Origin: CAZMGV01 sp964565925
GTDB taxonomy: Bacteria > JAGRBM01 > JAHCIT01
NCBI GenBank assembly: GCA_964565925.1
Contig: CAZMGV010000002.1
Location: 1 to 64,000 of the forward strand
Direction of reading: 5' to 3'
DNA: 64,000 nt
The translations under genes and the position numbers were made by a program. Below, in pieces: positions 36,601-46,097 of the stretch. The notes under the pieces are model-generated. The model saw only the letters and a program-made list of their open reading frames with translations, was not told the DNA's origin and ran no database searches. Positions within the stretch are counted from its first letter, which is position 1. Each line of letters opens with the position of its first letter.

Positions 36601-37488
36601 ATGCCTATTGATGCAGCCAAAGTGACAGGCGCCCAGACGAAGTCTGTCGAATTTTCCTGGAATCAGGACCAGATCATTCTGTACGCCCTCGGACTCGGCG
36701 TCGGATACCAGCAGGACCCGGTCGACAAGAAGAAGGTGCTTCAGTACACCTACGAGAACGGCCTGAAAGTGATGCCGACCTACGGCGTCGTCCCGGCGTT
36801 CCCGGCCATGGGCGGCCTGATGGGCATGCCCGGCCTCTCCTTCAACCCGATGATGCTGCTGCACGGCGAACAGTACACGGAGATTCTGAAGGCCCCGCTC
36901 CCGGTGAAGGCCAAGACCTCGACCGTCGGCACGGTCACGGGCGTCTATGACAAGGGCAAGGGCGCGCTGCTGGTGCTCGATGCGATCACCAAGGACGAGA
37001 GCGGCACCCCGATTCTCAAGAACACGTTCGCCGCGTTTATCCGCGGCGAAGGCGGCTTCGGCGGCGAGAAGGGCCCGGAACCGGGCAACGAAGCCCCGGC
37101 CCGCGCCCCCGATACCGTGATCGAGTACCCGACGATGGGCCACCAGGCTATTCTGTACCGCCTGTCGGGCGACAAGAACCCGCTGCACATCGACCCGATG
37201 ATGGCGAAGATGGGCAAGTTCGACAAACCGATCCTCCACGGCCTCTGCACGTTCGGTAACGTGGGCCGCGCTGCGATCGAGGCGTTCGCCGACAACAACC
37301 CCGAGAAGTTCAAGTCGATCAAGGTCCGTTTCGCGTCGCCGGTGTACCCGGGCGAGACGATCAAGGTCGAGATGTGGAAAGAGTCGGCCACCGAGATCAT
37401 CTGCCAGGCGCGCGTCAAGGAACGCAAGAACCCCGACGGCACCGAGCTGATCGTGGTGTCCAACGCCCGCGTCTCGTTCTTCGCGTAA
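36601..37488 (+). CDS. MaoC-like hydratase 2 (R-specific enoyl-CoA hydratase)
   Basis: 295 residues forming two hot-dog halves, as in the hydratase-2 part of peroxisomal multifunctional enzyme 2. The catalytic hydratase-2 motif is visible as YRLSGDKNPLHIDPMMAK, followed by KPILHGLCTFGNVGRA. The N-terminal half (about 1-150) carries the substrate-binding domain, with FSWNQDQIILYALGLGVG. The enzyme hydrates 2-enoyl-CoA to the (R)-3-hydroxy form. A strong GGAGGAG lies eight bases before the ATG. It is followed by a clear terminator, so it is monocistronic. Confidence 0.93.
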   Translation: MPIDAAKVTGAQTKSVEFSWNQDQIILYALGLGVGYQQDPVDKKKVLQYTYENGLKVMPTYGVVPAFPAMGGLMGMPGLSFNPMMLLHGEQYTEILKAPLPVKAKTSTVGTVTGVYDKGKGALLVLDAITKDESGTPILKNTFAAFIRGEGGFGGEKGPEPGNEAPARAPDTVIEYPTMGHQAILYRLSGDKNPLHIDPMMAKMGKFDKPILHGLCTFGNVGRAAIEAFADNNPEKFKSIKVRFASPVYPGETIKVEMWKESATEIICQARVKERKNPDGTELIVVSNARVSFFA

Positions 37489-37538
37489 TCCGCGAACGGA
37501 ATGGCCGGTCAACGGCCGGTCACTGGTCGTTAAACAGG

Positions 37539-37567
37539 AACCCCCGCCCAAAAGGCGGGGGTTTTTG
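37539..37567 (+). terminator. Rho-independent terminator of the hydratase-2 gene
   Basis: Perfect 10-bp stem AACCCCCGCC / GGCGGGGGTT with loop CAAAA, followed by TTTTTG. Confidence 0.92.
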
Positions 37568-37588
37568 TTTGGGCTGAACGTGGAGGTT

Positions 37589-37789
37589 TTACTTCGACCG
37601 GTTTCGGGGTTTGGCAGACCGGTACGTGCCCGGTATCTCCGCCAGCCGCGCCTTCGCCTGCGGCTCTGTCACCAGCACCAGCTTGCTGCCCGGCTTGATC
37701 CGCTTGGCGTAGTAGCCCCTGACACCGCCGGAAAAGTCGTATTCCGGCAGCATGTCGGGGTCGCGGACGGCGCTAGATTTCTTCTTCAT
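37589..37789 (-). CDS. Small antitoxin-like protein without a partner
   Basis: 66 residues starting MKKKSSAVRDPDMLPEYDF and continuing SGGVRGYYAKRIKPG. This N-terminal block resembles a widespread small-protein family that I recall lying beside toxin-like genes (DUF5615 type); that association is from memory. No toxin gene is adjacent: the photolyase ends 45 bases upstream and the hydratase terminator lies downstream. It could be an orphan antitoxin or a solitary regulator. The ATG at 37789 is preferred over a TTG at 37810. Confidence 0.6.
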   Translation of the reverse strand: MKKKSSAVRDPDMLPEYDFSGGVRGYYAKRIKPGSKLVLVTEPQAKARLAEIPGTYRSAKPRNRSK

Positions 37790-37834
37790 ACCTCTACCCA
37801 TTTGTACCAAAGACTAACCGAGATCTTTGAATTG

Positions 37835-39331
37835 CTACAGCAGCTTCCCCTGCCCGGTTCCTGAAGTTTCCAGCGAATACCGCTCGATATAGTTTTTCAC
37901 GCGGAACTTGCGGGCGGTGTTGTCGCTCGACATATACCGGATGGTTCCGAAAATTGGCCGCTCGGGGCCCCAGGCGCGGTCGTAGCGGCCGAGCACCCAG
38001 AAGATGCCGCTGTAGGAATTGGGGTTGCGGCCGTCCAGCGCGTATCTGTTGTTCAGCTCGATCATGACTTTCAGCGCGGCCTCCGCCGACGGCGACCACT
38101 CGAGGATCTTCTTCCCCCACAGCATACGCAGGTAGTTGTGCATCCGGCCTTCGGTTACGAGCTGCGTCTGGGCGGCATTCCAAAGGGGGTCGTGGGTGGC
38201 GGCCTGTTCAAACTGCTTCAGGCTGTAGGTCACCGGCCGTTTGTCTTTGGCGTGTTTTTTGAGCGTCGCCTTCGCCCACGCGGGGAGCGATTCGTACCGG
38301 TCGTAGTCGTCCCGTTTCGAGCAGAAGTTGAACCCCAGTTCCCGCCACGTGACGAGTTCATCCAGAAACGCCTCATGCGGGGGCGGCGTCCCCCACCAGC
38401 CCTCCTTCGCGCCGGTCGCCTTCACCGAGAGGCGCTGCGGGCTCCAGCCGCCGTTCTCCAGGACCGCCTTCATGACCTCGTGGGCCGAGACGTGCCCGAA
38501 GTGCAGATACGGCGACAGCCCCGAACCGCCCGCTTTCTCAGGCTCGCTGCGGTCTTCGGTGTACCGGGCCAGACGGTCGCTGACGAAATCGTCCAGCGCT
38601 TTGCCTGCCGCCCGGAACCCGCCCGGTGTGTCCACCGCTTTCACCGTGTGATCGATCGGCAGCGAGGCGAGAAACTTACCGTCACCCTTCAGTATTTCGG
38701 GGGTCGCGCGCGGCCACCGTTTTTCGATCTCTTTTGGAAACACTTTGAGCGGCGGCAGCCTGAGACGCTTGAGCGGATCGGCCTCGGGCAGTTCGATCAG
38801 GTGCGGATAGAGACTTTTCTGCAGGAACCGCCGGAACGAATAGGCGGTCGGATAGACGCTGTCAGCCGCCCGCACCGGCAGGATGCCGTTGCTGTCCACC
38901 TGCTCAAGCAGCACCGGCGACTGACGGGCCGCCGCGTCCGTCATGTGCGGGATCATAAACGCCGGGAAGTCGTCCGTGACGACGACGCAGGCTGCTGCGG
39001 CCAGCGCGCGGATGAGCCCCTTGCCGGCGTCGGGCTCTGTTTCCAGGTACGGGTAGTAGTGGACCGGGGACTTTGCGAACGCCCCGGCGTTCTCCCGCAT
39101 CCCGTCGATGATAAATTTGTGGAGCCGCTCGCTCGCCCACGGGTAACCCAGGCGCAGGCCCTCGAACACGACCAGCGGTTTCCCCAGTTTCGCGGCCCAC
39201 TCAATTGCCCGGTCCAGCGCGAAGTTCCACCGGGGACGGCGGTACATGAGCATCCAGTACAATACGAACCCGCCCTGTTCATTGACCGGGGCGGAGTTGC
39301 GGGCACGGATTCGGAGGGAGGGGACGGGCAT
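37835..39331 (-). CDS. phr: Class II CPD photolyase
   Basis: 498-residue flavoprotein that repairs cyclobutane pyrimidine dimers using light. The class II signature is present: MLMYRRPRWNFALDRAIEWA at the antenna domain, then the FAD-binding helical domain with SGLSPYLHFGHVS, FLDELVTWRELGFNFC and EGRMHNYLRMLWGKKILEW, and GRYDRAWGPERPIFGTIRYM near the end. Length is normal. It would act on chromosomal DNA and implies exposure to light. The small antitoxin-like gene follows on the same strand. Confidence 0.95.
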   Translation of the reverse strand: MPVPSLRIRARNSAPVNEQGGFVLYWMLMYRRPRWNFALDRAIEWAAKLGKPLVVFEGLRLGYPWASERLHKFIIDGMRENAGAFAKSPVHYYPYLETEPDAGKGLIRALAAAACVVVTDDFPAFMIPHMTDAAARQSPVLLEQVDSNGILPVRAADSVYPTAYSFRRFLQKSLYPHLIELPEADPLKRLRLPPLKVFPKEIEKRWPRATPEILKGDGKFLASLPIDHTVKAVDTPGGFRAAGKALDDFVSDRLARYTEDRSEPEKAGGSGLSPYLHFGHVSAHEVMKAVLENGGWSPQRLSVKATGAKEGWWGTPPPHEAFLDELVTWRELGFNFCSKRDDYDRYESLPAWAKATLKKHAKDKRPVTYSLKQFEQAATHDPLWNAAQTQLVTEGRMHNYLRMLWGKKILEWSPSAEAALKVMIELNNRYALDGRNPNSYSGIFWVLGRYDRAWGPERPIFGTIRYMSSDNTARKFRVKNYIERYSLETSGTGQGKLL

Positions 39332-39556
39332 GGAGGGCGATCATTTGACCGGTCTCCGCCTCATTTCAACCGGTCGGCAGCCGTCCCCAACCGCATCATT
39401 CCGGTACAGCCGGGTTAATATTTATCGAAATCCCGAGGGGTTTCTGTAGCTTATGTCATAGAAGCCGGGGCCGGAACGCATTAAACTAAAACGTGGACAA
39501 GTGCGTCCTCCTTGTGACCGGGGGGTCAGGGACGGGAGGAGGACGCGGAGCGTTTC

Positions 39557-40765
39557 ATGGAGCGACAAGCGTCGGGCCCAGCCAGGAGCGACGCCGGGAG
39601 CAGTCCCGGCGCCCGCGCGAGTGCGCCCGCTCCGGCAGACAGCGGCGCAGACAGCGGCATCGATACTCCCGGTAGCGGCACTCCCGATTTCGACTACCCG
39701 GAATGGTTCGCCGAGGCGCCGCCTCCGCCGCCCGACGGTGCGCCGGCGCTGACGGTTCTGAGCGCCTCCGCGCCGGCTGCGGAACCCGGCGAAGCGGACG
39801 TTCTGGAGCCCGACGGCGATTACGACGAAGCGGAACCCGCCGACGGGGAATTATTGGACGGCGACACCTCCGAAGAGATGCAGGTGCCCGACGACGCGGA
39901 GCCCCTGCCTTTCAACGAGCCGGACGCGCTGCCGCCTCCTCCGCCACCTGAATCTCCGGCCATTTCGCTCCGGCCGCAGGCCGTCAGCTCCGGCCCATCG
40001 AATCCGCCTGCGGTCCGCACCCGCAGATCAGACCCGCCCATCCCCCGGATTGTACCGGCCGCGCCGCCGGCAGTTGCGGCAGCCGCGGCGGTAGCGTCTC
40101 CAGCCGCTGCGCCGTTACCGTCCAGGCACATCGATCTGCCCGATCCCGGCTGGATCGCCCCGCCCCGCGAAACCCCGCTCTGGAAAACGGCGGCCGTGGC
40201 GATGCTTGTCACGCTGGTCATTGCGGGCGGCGGGCTGTACGCCTGGCGCAGGATTTCGGCGGCGAAGCTGCCCGCCACCACGGCAGTTCCGGCGCCGGAG
40301 CCGGCCGCTCCGGTTCACGTCTCCGCGGAACCGGCGCCGGCCGCGGCGGAGCCCGCCACCGGCGACATAAAGAGCCCGTCGTCCACAAAGAACTCAGGCA
40401 AGAAAAAGACCGTCGCCAAAGCGGATAAGACGGAAAAGTCCGGCACCAAACCGGAGAAGGCCGCCCACACGGCCGCGCATCTGCCTCAACCGGCTGAACC
40501 GGCCGGCCCGGCTGGCCCCGTTGCCGCGAAGGAATCCGCGAAAGAACCCGCCGACGAACCGCCCCCGCACGCCACCCCGCCGAAGGCCGCGAAACTTTCG
40601 AACGCGGCCAAACCTGCCGAGAAAGACGATGACGATTCCGGCGGCTCGGGCCTCGACTGGCTGGGCAAAGGGATCAAGGACACCCTCGGCCATGTGGGCG
40701 GCGGCTCCAAGGGCGACGCGCCGCCCAAGCGCAGTTCTGACTCGCCGCTCAAGCCCAAGCACTGA
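39557..40765 (+). CDS. Low-complexity single-pass membrane protein
   Basis: 402 residues with one transmembrane helix at about 211-230 (TAAVAMLVTLVIAGGGLYAW). The N-terminal side is acidic and Pro/Ala-rich (about 1-205). The C-terminal side is Ala/Pro/Lys-rich (about 235-400) and ends SGLDWLGKGIKDTLGHVGGG followed by a basic tail. GGAG precedes the ATG by six bases. The composition resembles envelope-spanning linkers of TonB or Tol type, but no TonB C-terminal domain is seen. Function is unknown. Confidence 0.65.
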   Translation: MERQASGPARSDAGSSPGARASAPAPADSGADSGIDTPGSGTPDFDYPEWFAEAPPPPPDGAPALTVLSASAPAAEPGEADVLEPDGDYDEAEPADGELLDGDTSEEMQVPDDAEPLPFNEPDALPPPPPPESPAISLRPQAVSSGPSNPPAVRTRRSDPPIPRIVPAAPPAVAAAAAVASPAAAPLPSRHIDLPDPGWIAPPRETPLWKTAAVAMLVTLVIAGGGLYAWRRISAAKLPATTAVPAPEPAAPVHVSAEPAPAAAEPATGDIKSPSSTKNSGKKKTVAKADKTEKSGTKPEKAAHTAAHLPQPAEPAGPAGPVAAKESAKEPADEPPPHATPPKAAKLSNAAKPAEKDDDDSGGSGLDWLGKGIKDTLGHVGGGSKGDAPPKRSSDSPLKPKH

Positions 40766-40865
40766 AATCTCATACAATAACGCGGGCAAAACTGTTAAAG
40801 CGCCCGTCCTTTCAATTCTGCCCCGGACGCAACTACCATTCCGAAAATTGTTCGAAGGGACTGAT

Positions 40866-42479
40866 ATGCGCCTAAGGCTGACGCTGACCGGACTGGTGTG
40901 CCTGCTGCTCGCGTCGTGCGGACCGGGGACGAGGACCGAACCGGGGACGTTCAGTGTCGCGTATACGGTACGGGATCGGGCGGATTACCCGTTCCCGCTT
41001 TATGAACAAATGGGGTACCTCTATCTGGCTGGCGGGGAGGGAAAAGAAATTACCTGGAACTATCCAGTCAATCCGGATGACATGGTTTACCTTTTTGATT
41101 TCAGCCCTGGCGGCGATTTTGCCGTGCTTTTTACTAGCACAGTCGCTCAGGGAGCCGGCCTGTATATCACGGACCTCCGCAGCAGCAGCCCAAGCCTGTT
41201 GTATAAAGTGGCTCAGACTTTCCTTCCAACGGGCGGGAGCTATTTGGAGCCGATCCGTTTCACCCCCGATGGCCGGTGGATTGTCTATATCGCCTGCCCG
41301 GAAACGAGCAACTGGGATCATCTGTATGCGGTCAATGTAGAGGGCGGTATTCCCGGTATTCCCTATGACCTATTACCGGCGCTTCCGCATGGTCGAGACG
41401 TCTTTGATTTTTCCGTCGGGGCCGATGGTTCCATCATCTTCTCAAGCGATATCTTGAGCGACGTCGGTGGCCCAATACGGAGCGATCTGTTCTATGTCGA
41501 CCTGTCGGGTGATGTGCCCTCTGTGCCAGAACAGATCACTCCTGACCAAGGTTTCATCGGAGGCTTCACACCTAACGGTAAGATTTTCCTGTATACGACA
41601 CTCACCCACGGCATGATACTCAGAACAGTCGGCGAGACAGGCCTCTCGGATCCCGTTTTCGTCTCAGTGAGAGACACAACCGAAGATTTCATATTCTCTC
41701 CTGATTCGACCCGGGCGGCATTCCTAGATTCCTATCACAAAGATCTGTACTTGATCGATCTGAACGGAGGCACCGCGCCAGTAGCACGTATCGTCGGCTC
41801 TAATGACAGTGAAATTTGGTCGTGGAGTTTCTCGTTGGACGGTACGCATCTTTTTTACGGGTCAGCCGATGCGATCTGGGCGGTCGATCTGCGCGGGAGT
41901 GAAGCATCAAAACCCGTGAAGATCAGCCGGGATGCCGATGGCGAGATAACCAGAAGCTACGCCTCTTCTCCAAACGGAGAGTTTGTCGCCTACTATATGT
42001 ATGAAGGGGGCGACACCTACGATCTGTTTGTATCCAGATCGGACGGCCAGTCCGACCCGGTTCGAATCGAAGATTTGCTGAGCGACCCTGAAGAAGTCGA
42101 TGATGTTCCGAATTTCATCATTTCCAGCGATTCAAGCCGGATCATATTTTCAGTCGCAAGAGGTGATTTTGTTTCAATCTACCAGTTGAAAGCAGGGGAC
42201 GGCCAGCCGGGCAGTCTTGAAAAGGTTATCAATGGCCCCAAAACCGCATATCCAGTGATGGTCATGGAGGGCAACAGCCCGCTCATCTATCAATCCGAGC
42301 TCGATGAAACAACCCCAATCGAATTATTCAGTCAGCTTCGAGTGGCGGATCTGAGCACCAGGTTCCCCGCCGAATCCTCGCCTCTTTTCCCGGGCCCTGA
42401 TGATTATCCTTATAACCCCGTGTGGTTAAGTGAGGTCGTTCCACAATATACACCAAGCATCTGGGCCGACCGATATTAA
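40866..42479 (+). CDS. TolB/WD40-like beta-propeller lipoprotein of atypical composition
   Basis: 537 residues. A lipoprotein signal (LTGLVCLLLASC) is followed by repeated propeller blades with the PD40-like pattern: FDFSPGGDFAVLF, IRFTPDGRWIVYI, FIFSPDSTRAAFL, WSFSLDGTHLFYG, YASSPNGEFVAYY, FIISSDSSRIIFS. It probably sits at the outer membrane or cell surface. AAGGGA precedes the ATG. The gene is markedly AT-richer than its neighbours (bases 41041-41100 contain 22 G+C in 60), which suggests horizontal acquisition. It ends at a bidirectional terminator shared with sdhB. Confidence 0.85.
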   Translation: MRLRLTLTGLVCLLLASCGPGTRTEPGTFSVAYTVRDRADYPFPLYEQMGYLYLAGGEGKEITWNYPVNPDDMVYLFDFSPGGDFAVLFTSTVAQGAGLYITDLRSSSPSLLYKVAQTFLPTGGSYLEPIRFTPDGRWIVYIACPETSNWDHLYAVNVEGGIPGIPYDLLPALPHGRDVFDFSVGADGSIIFSSDILSDVGGPIRSDLFYVDLSGDVPSVPEQITPDQGFIGGFTPNGKIFLYTTLTHGMILRTVGETGLSDPVFVSVRDTTEDFIFSPDSTRAAFLDSYHKDLYLIDLNGGTAPVARIVGSNDSEIWSWSFSLDGTHLFYGSADAIWAVDLRGSEASKPVKISRDADGEITRSYASSPNGEFVAYYMYEGGDTYDLFVSRSDGQSDPVRIEDLLSDPEEVDDVPNFIISSDSSRIIFSVARGDFVSIYQLKAGDGQPGSLEKVINGPKTAYPVMVMEGNSPLIYQSELDETTPIELFSQLRVADLSTRFPAESSPLFPGPDDYPYNPVWLSEVVPQYTPSIWADRY

Positions 42480-42502
42480 CAAGAAATTCAAAGCAATAAA
42501 TG

Positions 42503-42541
42503 AAAAAACGGCGGGCTCCTTTCGGATCCCCGCCGTTTTTT
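42503..42541. terminator. Bidirectional terminator between the propeller gene and sdhB
   Basis: Perfect 13-bp stem AAAAAACGGCGGG / CCCGCCGTTTTTT. It has a T-run on both strands and serves the two converging genes. Confidence 0.93.
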
Positions 42542-42559
42542 ATCGGACAATCCGCCCGC

Positions 42560-43357
42560 TCAGCTGCCGAACCAGCGGCGGATTTCGTAGAGCAGCGTTT
42601 CGCGGCCCATCTTGGCGATCGATTCCGTGAGCGGGATCTCCTTGGGGCAGACCTGCACACAGTTCTGGGCGTTGCCGCAGGCGGCGATACCGCCGTGGCC
42701 CAGCAGCGCTTCGAGGCGTTCGTCCTTGTTGCGCTCGCCCGTCGGGTGCATGTTGAAGAGGCGCGCCTGGCTGATCGCCGCGGCGCCGATAAAGCCGGTC
42801 TTCTCGTTGTAGTTCGGGCAGGCCTCCACGCAGCAACCGCAGGTCATGCAGGTGGAGAGCGTGTAGGTCGTGTGCTGGTCCTTGTCCGACTGGCGGGGGC
42901 CCGGCCCCAGGTCGTAGGTGCCGTCGATCGGAATCCAGCCCTTCACGCGCTTCAGCGCCTCGAACATCGGCTGGCGGTTCACCTGCAGGTCGCGGATCAC
43001 CGGGAACTTCGTCATCGGCTCGAGCACGATCGGCTGTTCGAGCTGGTCGACGATGGCCGAGCAGCTCTGGCGGACGTGACCGTTGATCACCATGGTGCAG
43101 GACCCGCAGACTTCCTCAAGGCAGGCGCATTCCCAGTTTACCGCGGTCGTCTGCTCGCCGGACGCCGTCTGGGGGTGCTTCTGCACTTCCATGAGCAGCG
43201 AGATGACGTTCATCCCGTCCTGGTAGGGGACTTCGAACTCCTGGTAGTAGGACGGGCTGTTCGCGTCGTCCTGGCGCTTCACCTTGAAACGGACGGTCTT
43301 TCCCGTTCCGTGGCCGGCTGCGCTGCTTGCGTGGCTGTGATCGTGTCCCTGCGACAT
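42560..43357 (-). CDS. sdhB: Succinate dehydrogenase iron-sulfur subunit
   Basis: 265 residues. It carries three iron-sulfur clusters passing electrons from SdhA to the membrane subunit. [2Fe-2S] ligands are Cys79, 84, 87 and 99. The [4Fe-4S] motif is Cys170, 173, 176 and 180. The [3Fe-4S] motif is Cys227, 233 and 237. A His-rich N-terminus (GHDHSHASSAAGHG) is unusual and could bind metal. AGGAG is ten bases upstream. It is the last gene of sdhCAB. Confidence 0.96.
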   Translation of the reverse strand: MSQGHDHSHASSAAGHGTGKTVRFKVKRQDDANSPSYYQEFEVPYQDGMNVISLLMEVQKHPQTASGEQTTAVNWECACLEEVCGSCTMVINGHVRQSCSAIVDQLEQPIVLEPMTKFPVIRDLQVNRQPMFEALKRVKGWIPIDGTYDLGPGPRQSDKDQHTTYTLSTCMTCGCCVEACPNYNEKTGFIGAAAISQARLFNMHPTGERNKDERLEALLGHGGIAACGNAQNCVQVCPKEIPLTESIAKMGRETLLYEIRRWFGS

Positions 43358-43417
43358 ATGCTCTGGCTCCTGAAAATCTCTCTTGAAAGACTCTGCCCTT
43401 GTCCGTCCGGTATCCCG

Positions 43418-45169
43418 TCAGTCGTACTTGCGGGCCACCGGCTTCATGAGCGACGTGTCCACGTCCTCGTAGGTGATCTCCGGCACTTCCGTCAGGCCCG
43501 TGAACTTCGCCTTCGTGGTCTTGAGGAACTTGTCGTCGTTGCGGTCGGGGAACTCGGGCTTGTAGTGCGAGCCGCGCGACTCGTCGCGCTTGAGCGCCCC
43601 CAGCGCGATCACCCGGGCCAGCGACAGCATGTACTTGAACTGGCGCGTGAACAGGATTTCCCGGTTCATGTTCGCGCTCTTGTCCGAGATGCCGACGTTC
43701 TTCCACCGGTCGGAAAGCTCCTGGAGCTTCACGTCCGTTTCCTTGAGCTTGTTGTTGTAGCGCACGATGGTGACGTTCTCCGTCATCAGGTCGCCCAGCT
43801 CGTCCAGCATGCGGAAGCAGTTTTCCTTGCCGCCCATGCCCTTGATCCGCTCGAACTCGTCGTGCTCGGACTTCACGGCCCCCGTGAAGACCGTCTCGGC
43901 GACCTTGTCGCCGGACTTCTTCTGGTTGGCCAGGAACTCCATCATCCGTTCGGCCGCGTAGTAGCCGCCGAAGATGCAGGAGACGAGCGAGTTCGCGCCG
44001 AGGCGGTTCGCGCCGTGGTAGTGGTAGTCCACTTCACCGGCGGCGAAGAGGCCCGGCGTGTTGGTCATGTGGTTGTCGTCGATCCAGAGGCCGCCCATCG
44101 AGTAGTGGACGCCCGGGAACACCTTCATCGGCACCTTGCGCGGGTCGAATCCGGCGAACTTCTCGTAGATCTCGAGCACGGCCTTCAGCTTGGTGTCGAG
44201 GTAGTCCTTCGGCAGGTGGGTCACATCGAGGTAGACCTGCGGCTTGCCGTCGATGCCCAGCCCCTTGTTGTAGACGACGTCGTGGATTTCGCGGGACGCG
44301 ACATCGCGCGGCACCAGGTTTCCGTAACGCGGGTATTTCTCCTCGAGGAAGTACCAGGGCTTGCCGTCCTTGTACACCCACACACGGCCGCCTTCGCCGC
44401 GGACCGACTCCGAGATGAGCCGCAGCTTGTCGGAGCCGGGGATCGCCGTCGGGTGGATCTGGATGAATTCGCCGTTGGCGTAGCAGGCGCCGAACGCGTA
44501 GGTCGCCGCGGCCGCTCCGCCCGTATTGATGGACGAGTTGGTGGACTTGCCGAACAGCAGGCCCGGGCCGCCGGTCGCGATACAGACCGCGTCGGCCTTG
44601 AACGCCCGCAGTTCCATGGTCGGCATGTAGGTGGCGACGATGCCGCGGCAGACGCCGTCCTCGTCGAGGATCTGGCGCAGGTATTCCCAGCCTTCGAACT
44701 TCTCCACCTTGCCTTCGGCCTCGTAGCGGCGGACCTGTTCGTCCAGCGCGTAGAGCAGCTGCTGGCCCGTGGACGCGCCGGCGAACGCCGTGCGGTGGTG
44801 CAGCGTGCCGCCGAAGCGGCGGAAGTCGAGCAGGCCCTCGGTCGTGCGGTTGAACGTCACGCCCATGCGGTCGAAGAGGTAGATGATCTTCGGCGCGGCG
44901 TCGCACATCAGCTTCGGCAGCTTCTGGTTCGCCAGGAAGTCGCCGCCCTTGATCGTGTCCTTGAAGTGCAGCTCGGGGCTGTCGCCCTGGCCCTTCGTGT
45001 TCACGGCGCCGTTGATGCCGCCCTGCGCGCACACCGAGTGCGAGCGCTTCACCGGCACGATGGAGAAGAGCGACACGGTGCCGCCCGCCTCGCAGACCTT
45101 CTGCGCGGCCGAGAGGCCGGCCAGACCGCCGCCGACGATGATGACGTGAGTTCCTGACTTCGCTGCCAT
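43418..45169 (-). CDS. sdhA: Succinate dehydrogenase flavoprotein subunit
   Basis: 583-residue catalytic subunit oxidising succinate to fumarate with covalent FAD. Features: GGGLAGLSAAQKV dinucleotide fold, RSHSVCAQGGINGAVN with the flavinylation His, HPTAIPGSDKL, ESVRGEGGRVW and GGLWIDDNHMTNTPGLFAAG. The length and lack of the longer C-terminal part of enterobacterial SdhA fit the Bacillus/deltaproteobacterial type with a single cytochrome b subunit. It lies between sdhC and sdhB. Confidence 0.96.
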   Translation of the reverse strand: MAAKSGTHVIIVGGGLAGLSAAQKVCEAGGTVSLFSIVPVKRSHSVCAQGGINGAVNTKGQGDSPELHFKDTIKGGDFLANQKLPKLMCDAAPKIIYLFDRMGVTFNRTTEGLLDFRRFGGTLHHRTAFAGASTGQQLLYALDEQVRRYEAEGKVEKFEGWEYLRQILDEDGVCRGIVATYMPTMELRAFKADAVCIATGGPGLLFGKSTNSSINTGGAAAATYAFGACYANGEFIQIHPTAIPGSDKLRLISESVRGEGGRVWVYKDGKPWYFLEEKYPRYGNLVPRDVASREIHDVVYNKGLGIDGKPQVYLDVTHLPKDYLDTKLKAVLEIYEKFAGFDPRKVPMKVFPGVHYSMGGLWIDDNHMTNTPGLFAAGEVDYHYHGANRLGANSLVSCIFGGYYAAERMMEFLANQKKSGDKVAETVFTGAVKSEHDEFERIKGMGGKENCFRMLDELGDLMTENVTIVRYNNKLKETDVKLQELSDRWKNVGISDKSANMNREILFTRQFKYMLSLARVIALGALKRDESRGSHYKPEFPDRNDDKFLKTTKAKFTGLTEVPEITYEDVDTSLMKPVARKYD

Positions 45170-45221
45170 GAGACCTATTCCTTATTCCTTTGAAAGAAAC
45201 CTTGGTTGAGTTGCGGCGCGC

Positions 45222-45968
45222 TCAGCGCACCACGGATCCTGACGGCCCCGATACGACCGACGGGGTTTCCGCGCTCGCGTGTTCCTTCTTTTCGCCGACC
45301 CGGGGCTGATGCCACCCGAAGATGAACGAGGCGCCGACGCCGATCCCGGCGAGGCCGACAAACAGCCCGAAGCAGGCGACCGCGGCCAGCTTCTGCGCCT
45401 TGGCCGTGATCGCGATGCCCCACTTGCAGAGGATCGAGAACAGGCCGTTGGCGAAATGCACCGACGCGAAGACGCTGAACACGACGTAGAACCAGTTCAT
45501 CGGGATGAACCCGAGCCAGGTCGAGCCGCCGATGTATTTGTACATGTAGAGGGCGTCGGGCTCGACGCCGTTCACCACGTAGTTCCAGCGCGTGTGGTAG
45601 ATGTGCACGGCGATCATCACGAAAAGCGCCACACCGCTCCAGCGCTGGACGTCGAACATCCAGTTCCGCAGGTAGGGATAGTCGGACGCGTTCATCTTGG
45701 CTTCGTAGGTCAGGTAGAAACCGTAGATCGCGTGGAACAGCAGCGCGCCGATCAGGCCGATCTCGATCAGCGGGAGAATAGGAATCGCCTGGATCGCCTC
45801 GCCGTGCTCGTTCCAGGAGTAGTCGCTCCAGAAGATGTTGGCGTGCGCGTAGAAATGCTGGAGCAGGAACACTCCGAGCGGCGCGATTCCCGTCAGCGCG
45901 TGCAGGCGCCGCAGGAGAAAATACCGTTCACTCTTTTCCGGGACGATCGATGGATTGTGAGCTGACAT
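45222..45968 (-). CDS. sdhC: Succinate dehydrogenase cytochrome b subunit
   Basis: 248-residue membrane anchor of the b558 type with five transmembrane helices and conserved His residues for two haems (RLHALTGIAPLGVFLLQHF, ALLFHAIYGFYL, MIAVHIYHTRW, FASVHFANGL). It reduces quinone with electrons from SdhAB. First gene of sdhCAB. Its 5' flank contains a palindrome (46098-46114). The bases before the start, GAACGAAAGCCATG, also precede the proline-rich lipoprotein at 4699. Confidence 0.93.
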   Translation of the reverse strand: MSAHNPSIVPEKSERYFLLRRLHALTGIAPLGVFLLQHFYAHANIFWSDYSWNEHGEAIQAIPILPLIEIGLIGALLFHAIYGFYLTYEAKMNASDYPYLRNWMFDVQRWSGVALFVMIAVHIYHTRWNYVVNGVEPDALYMYKYIGGSTWLGFIPMNWFYVVFSVFASVHFANGLFSILCKWGIAITAKAQKLAAVACFGLFVGLAGIGVGASFIFGWHQPRVGEKKEHASAETPSVVSGPSGSVVR

Positions 45969-46097
45969 GGCTTTCGTTCTGTCTTCCGTGTGTCTGTTGG
46001 CGATTGGCTGGAGGCTGGCGACCCGGCGGGAACCGGCTGCAGACCCCCGTTAGCTGTTTAGTTTCCCCGTCTACCCGTCCCGGGAGCAGTCCCGAAA

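Noticed and set aside
42500..45157. 885-residue plus-strand open frame opposite sdhBA
   Set aside because: It is entirely antisense to conserved sdhB and sdhA coding sequence and shows no recognisable domain.
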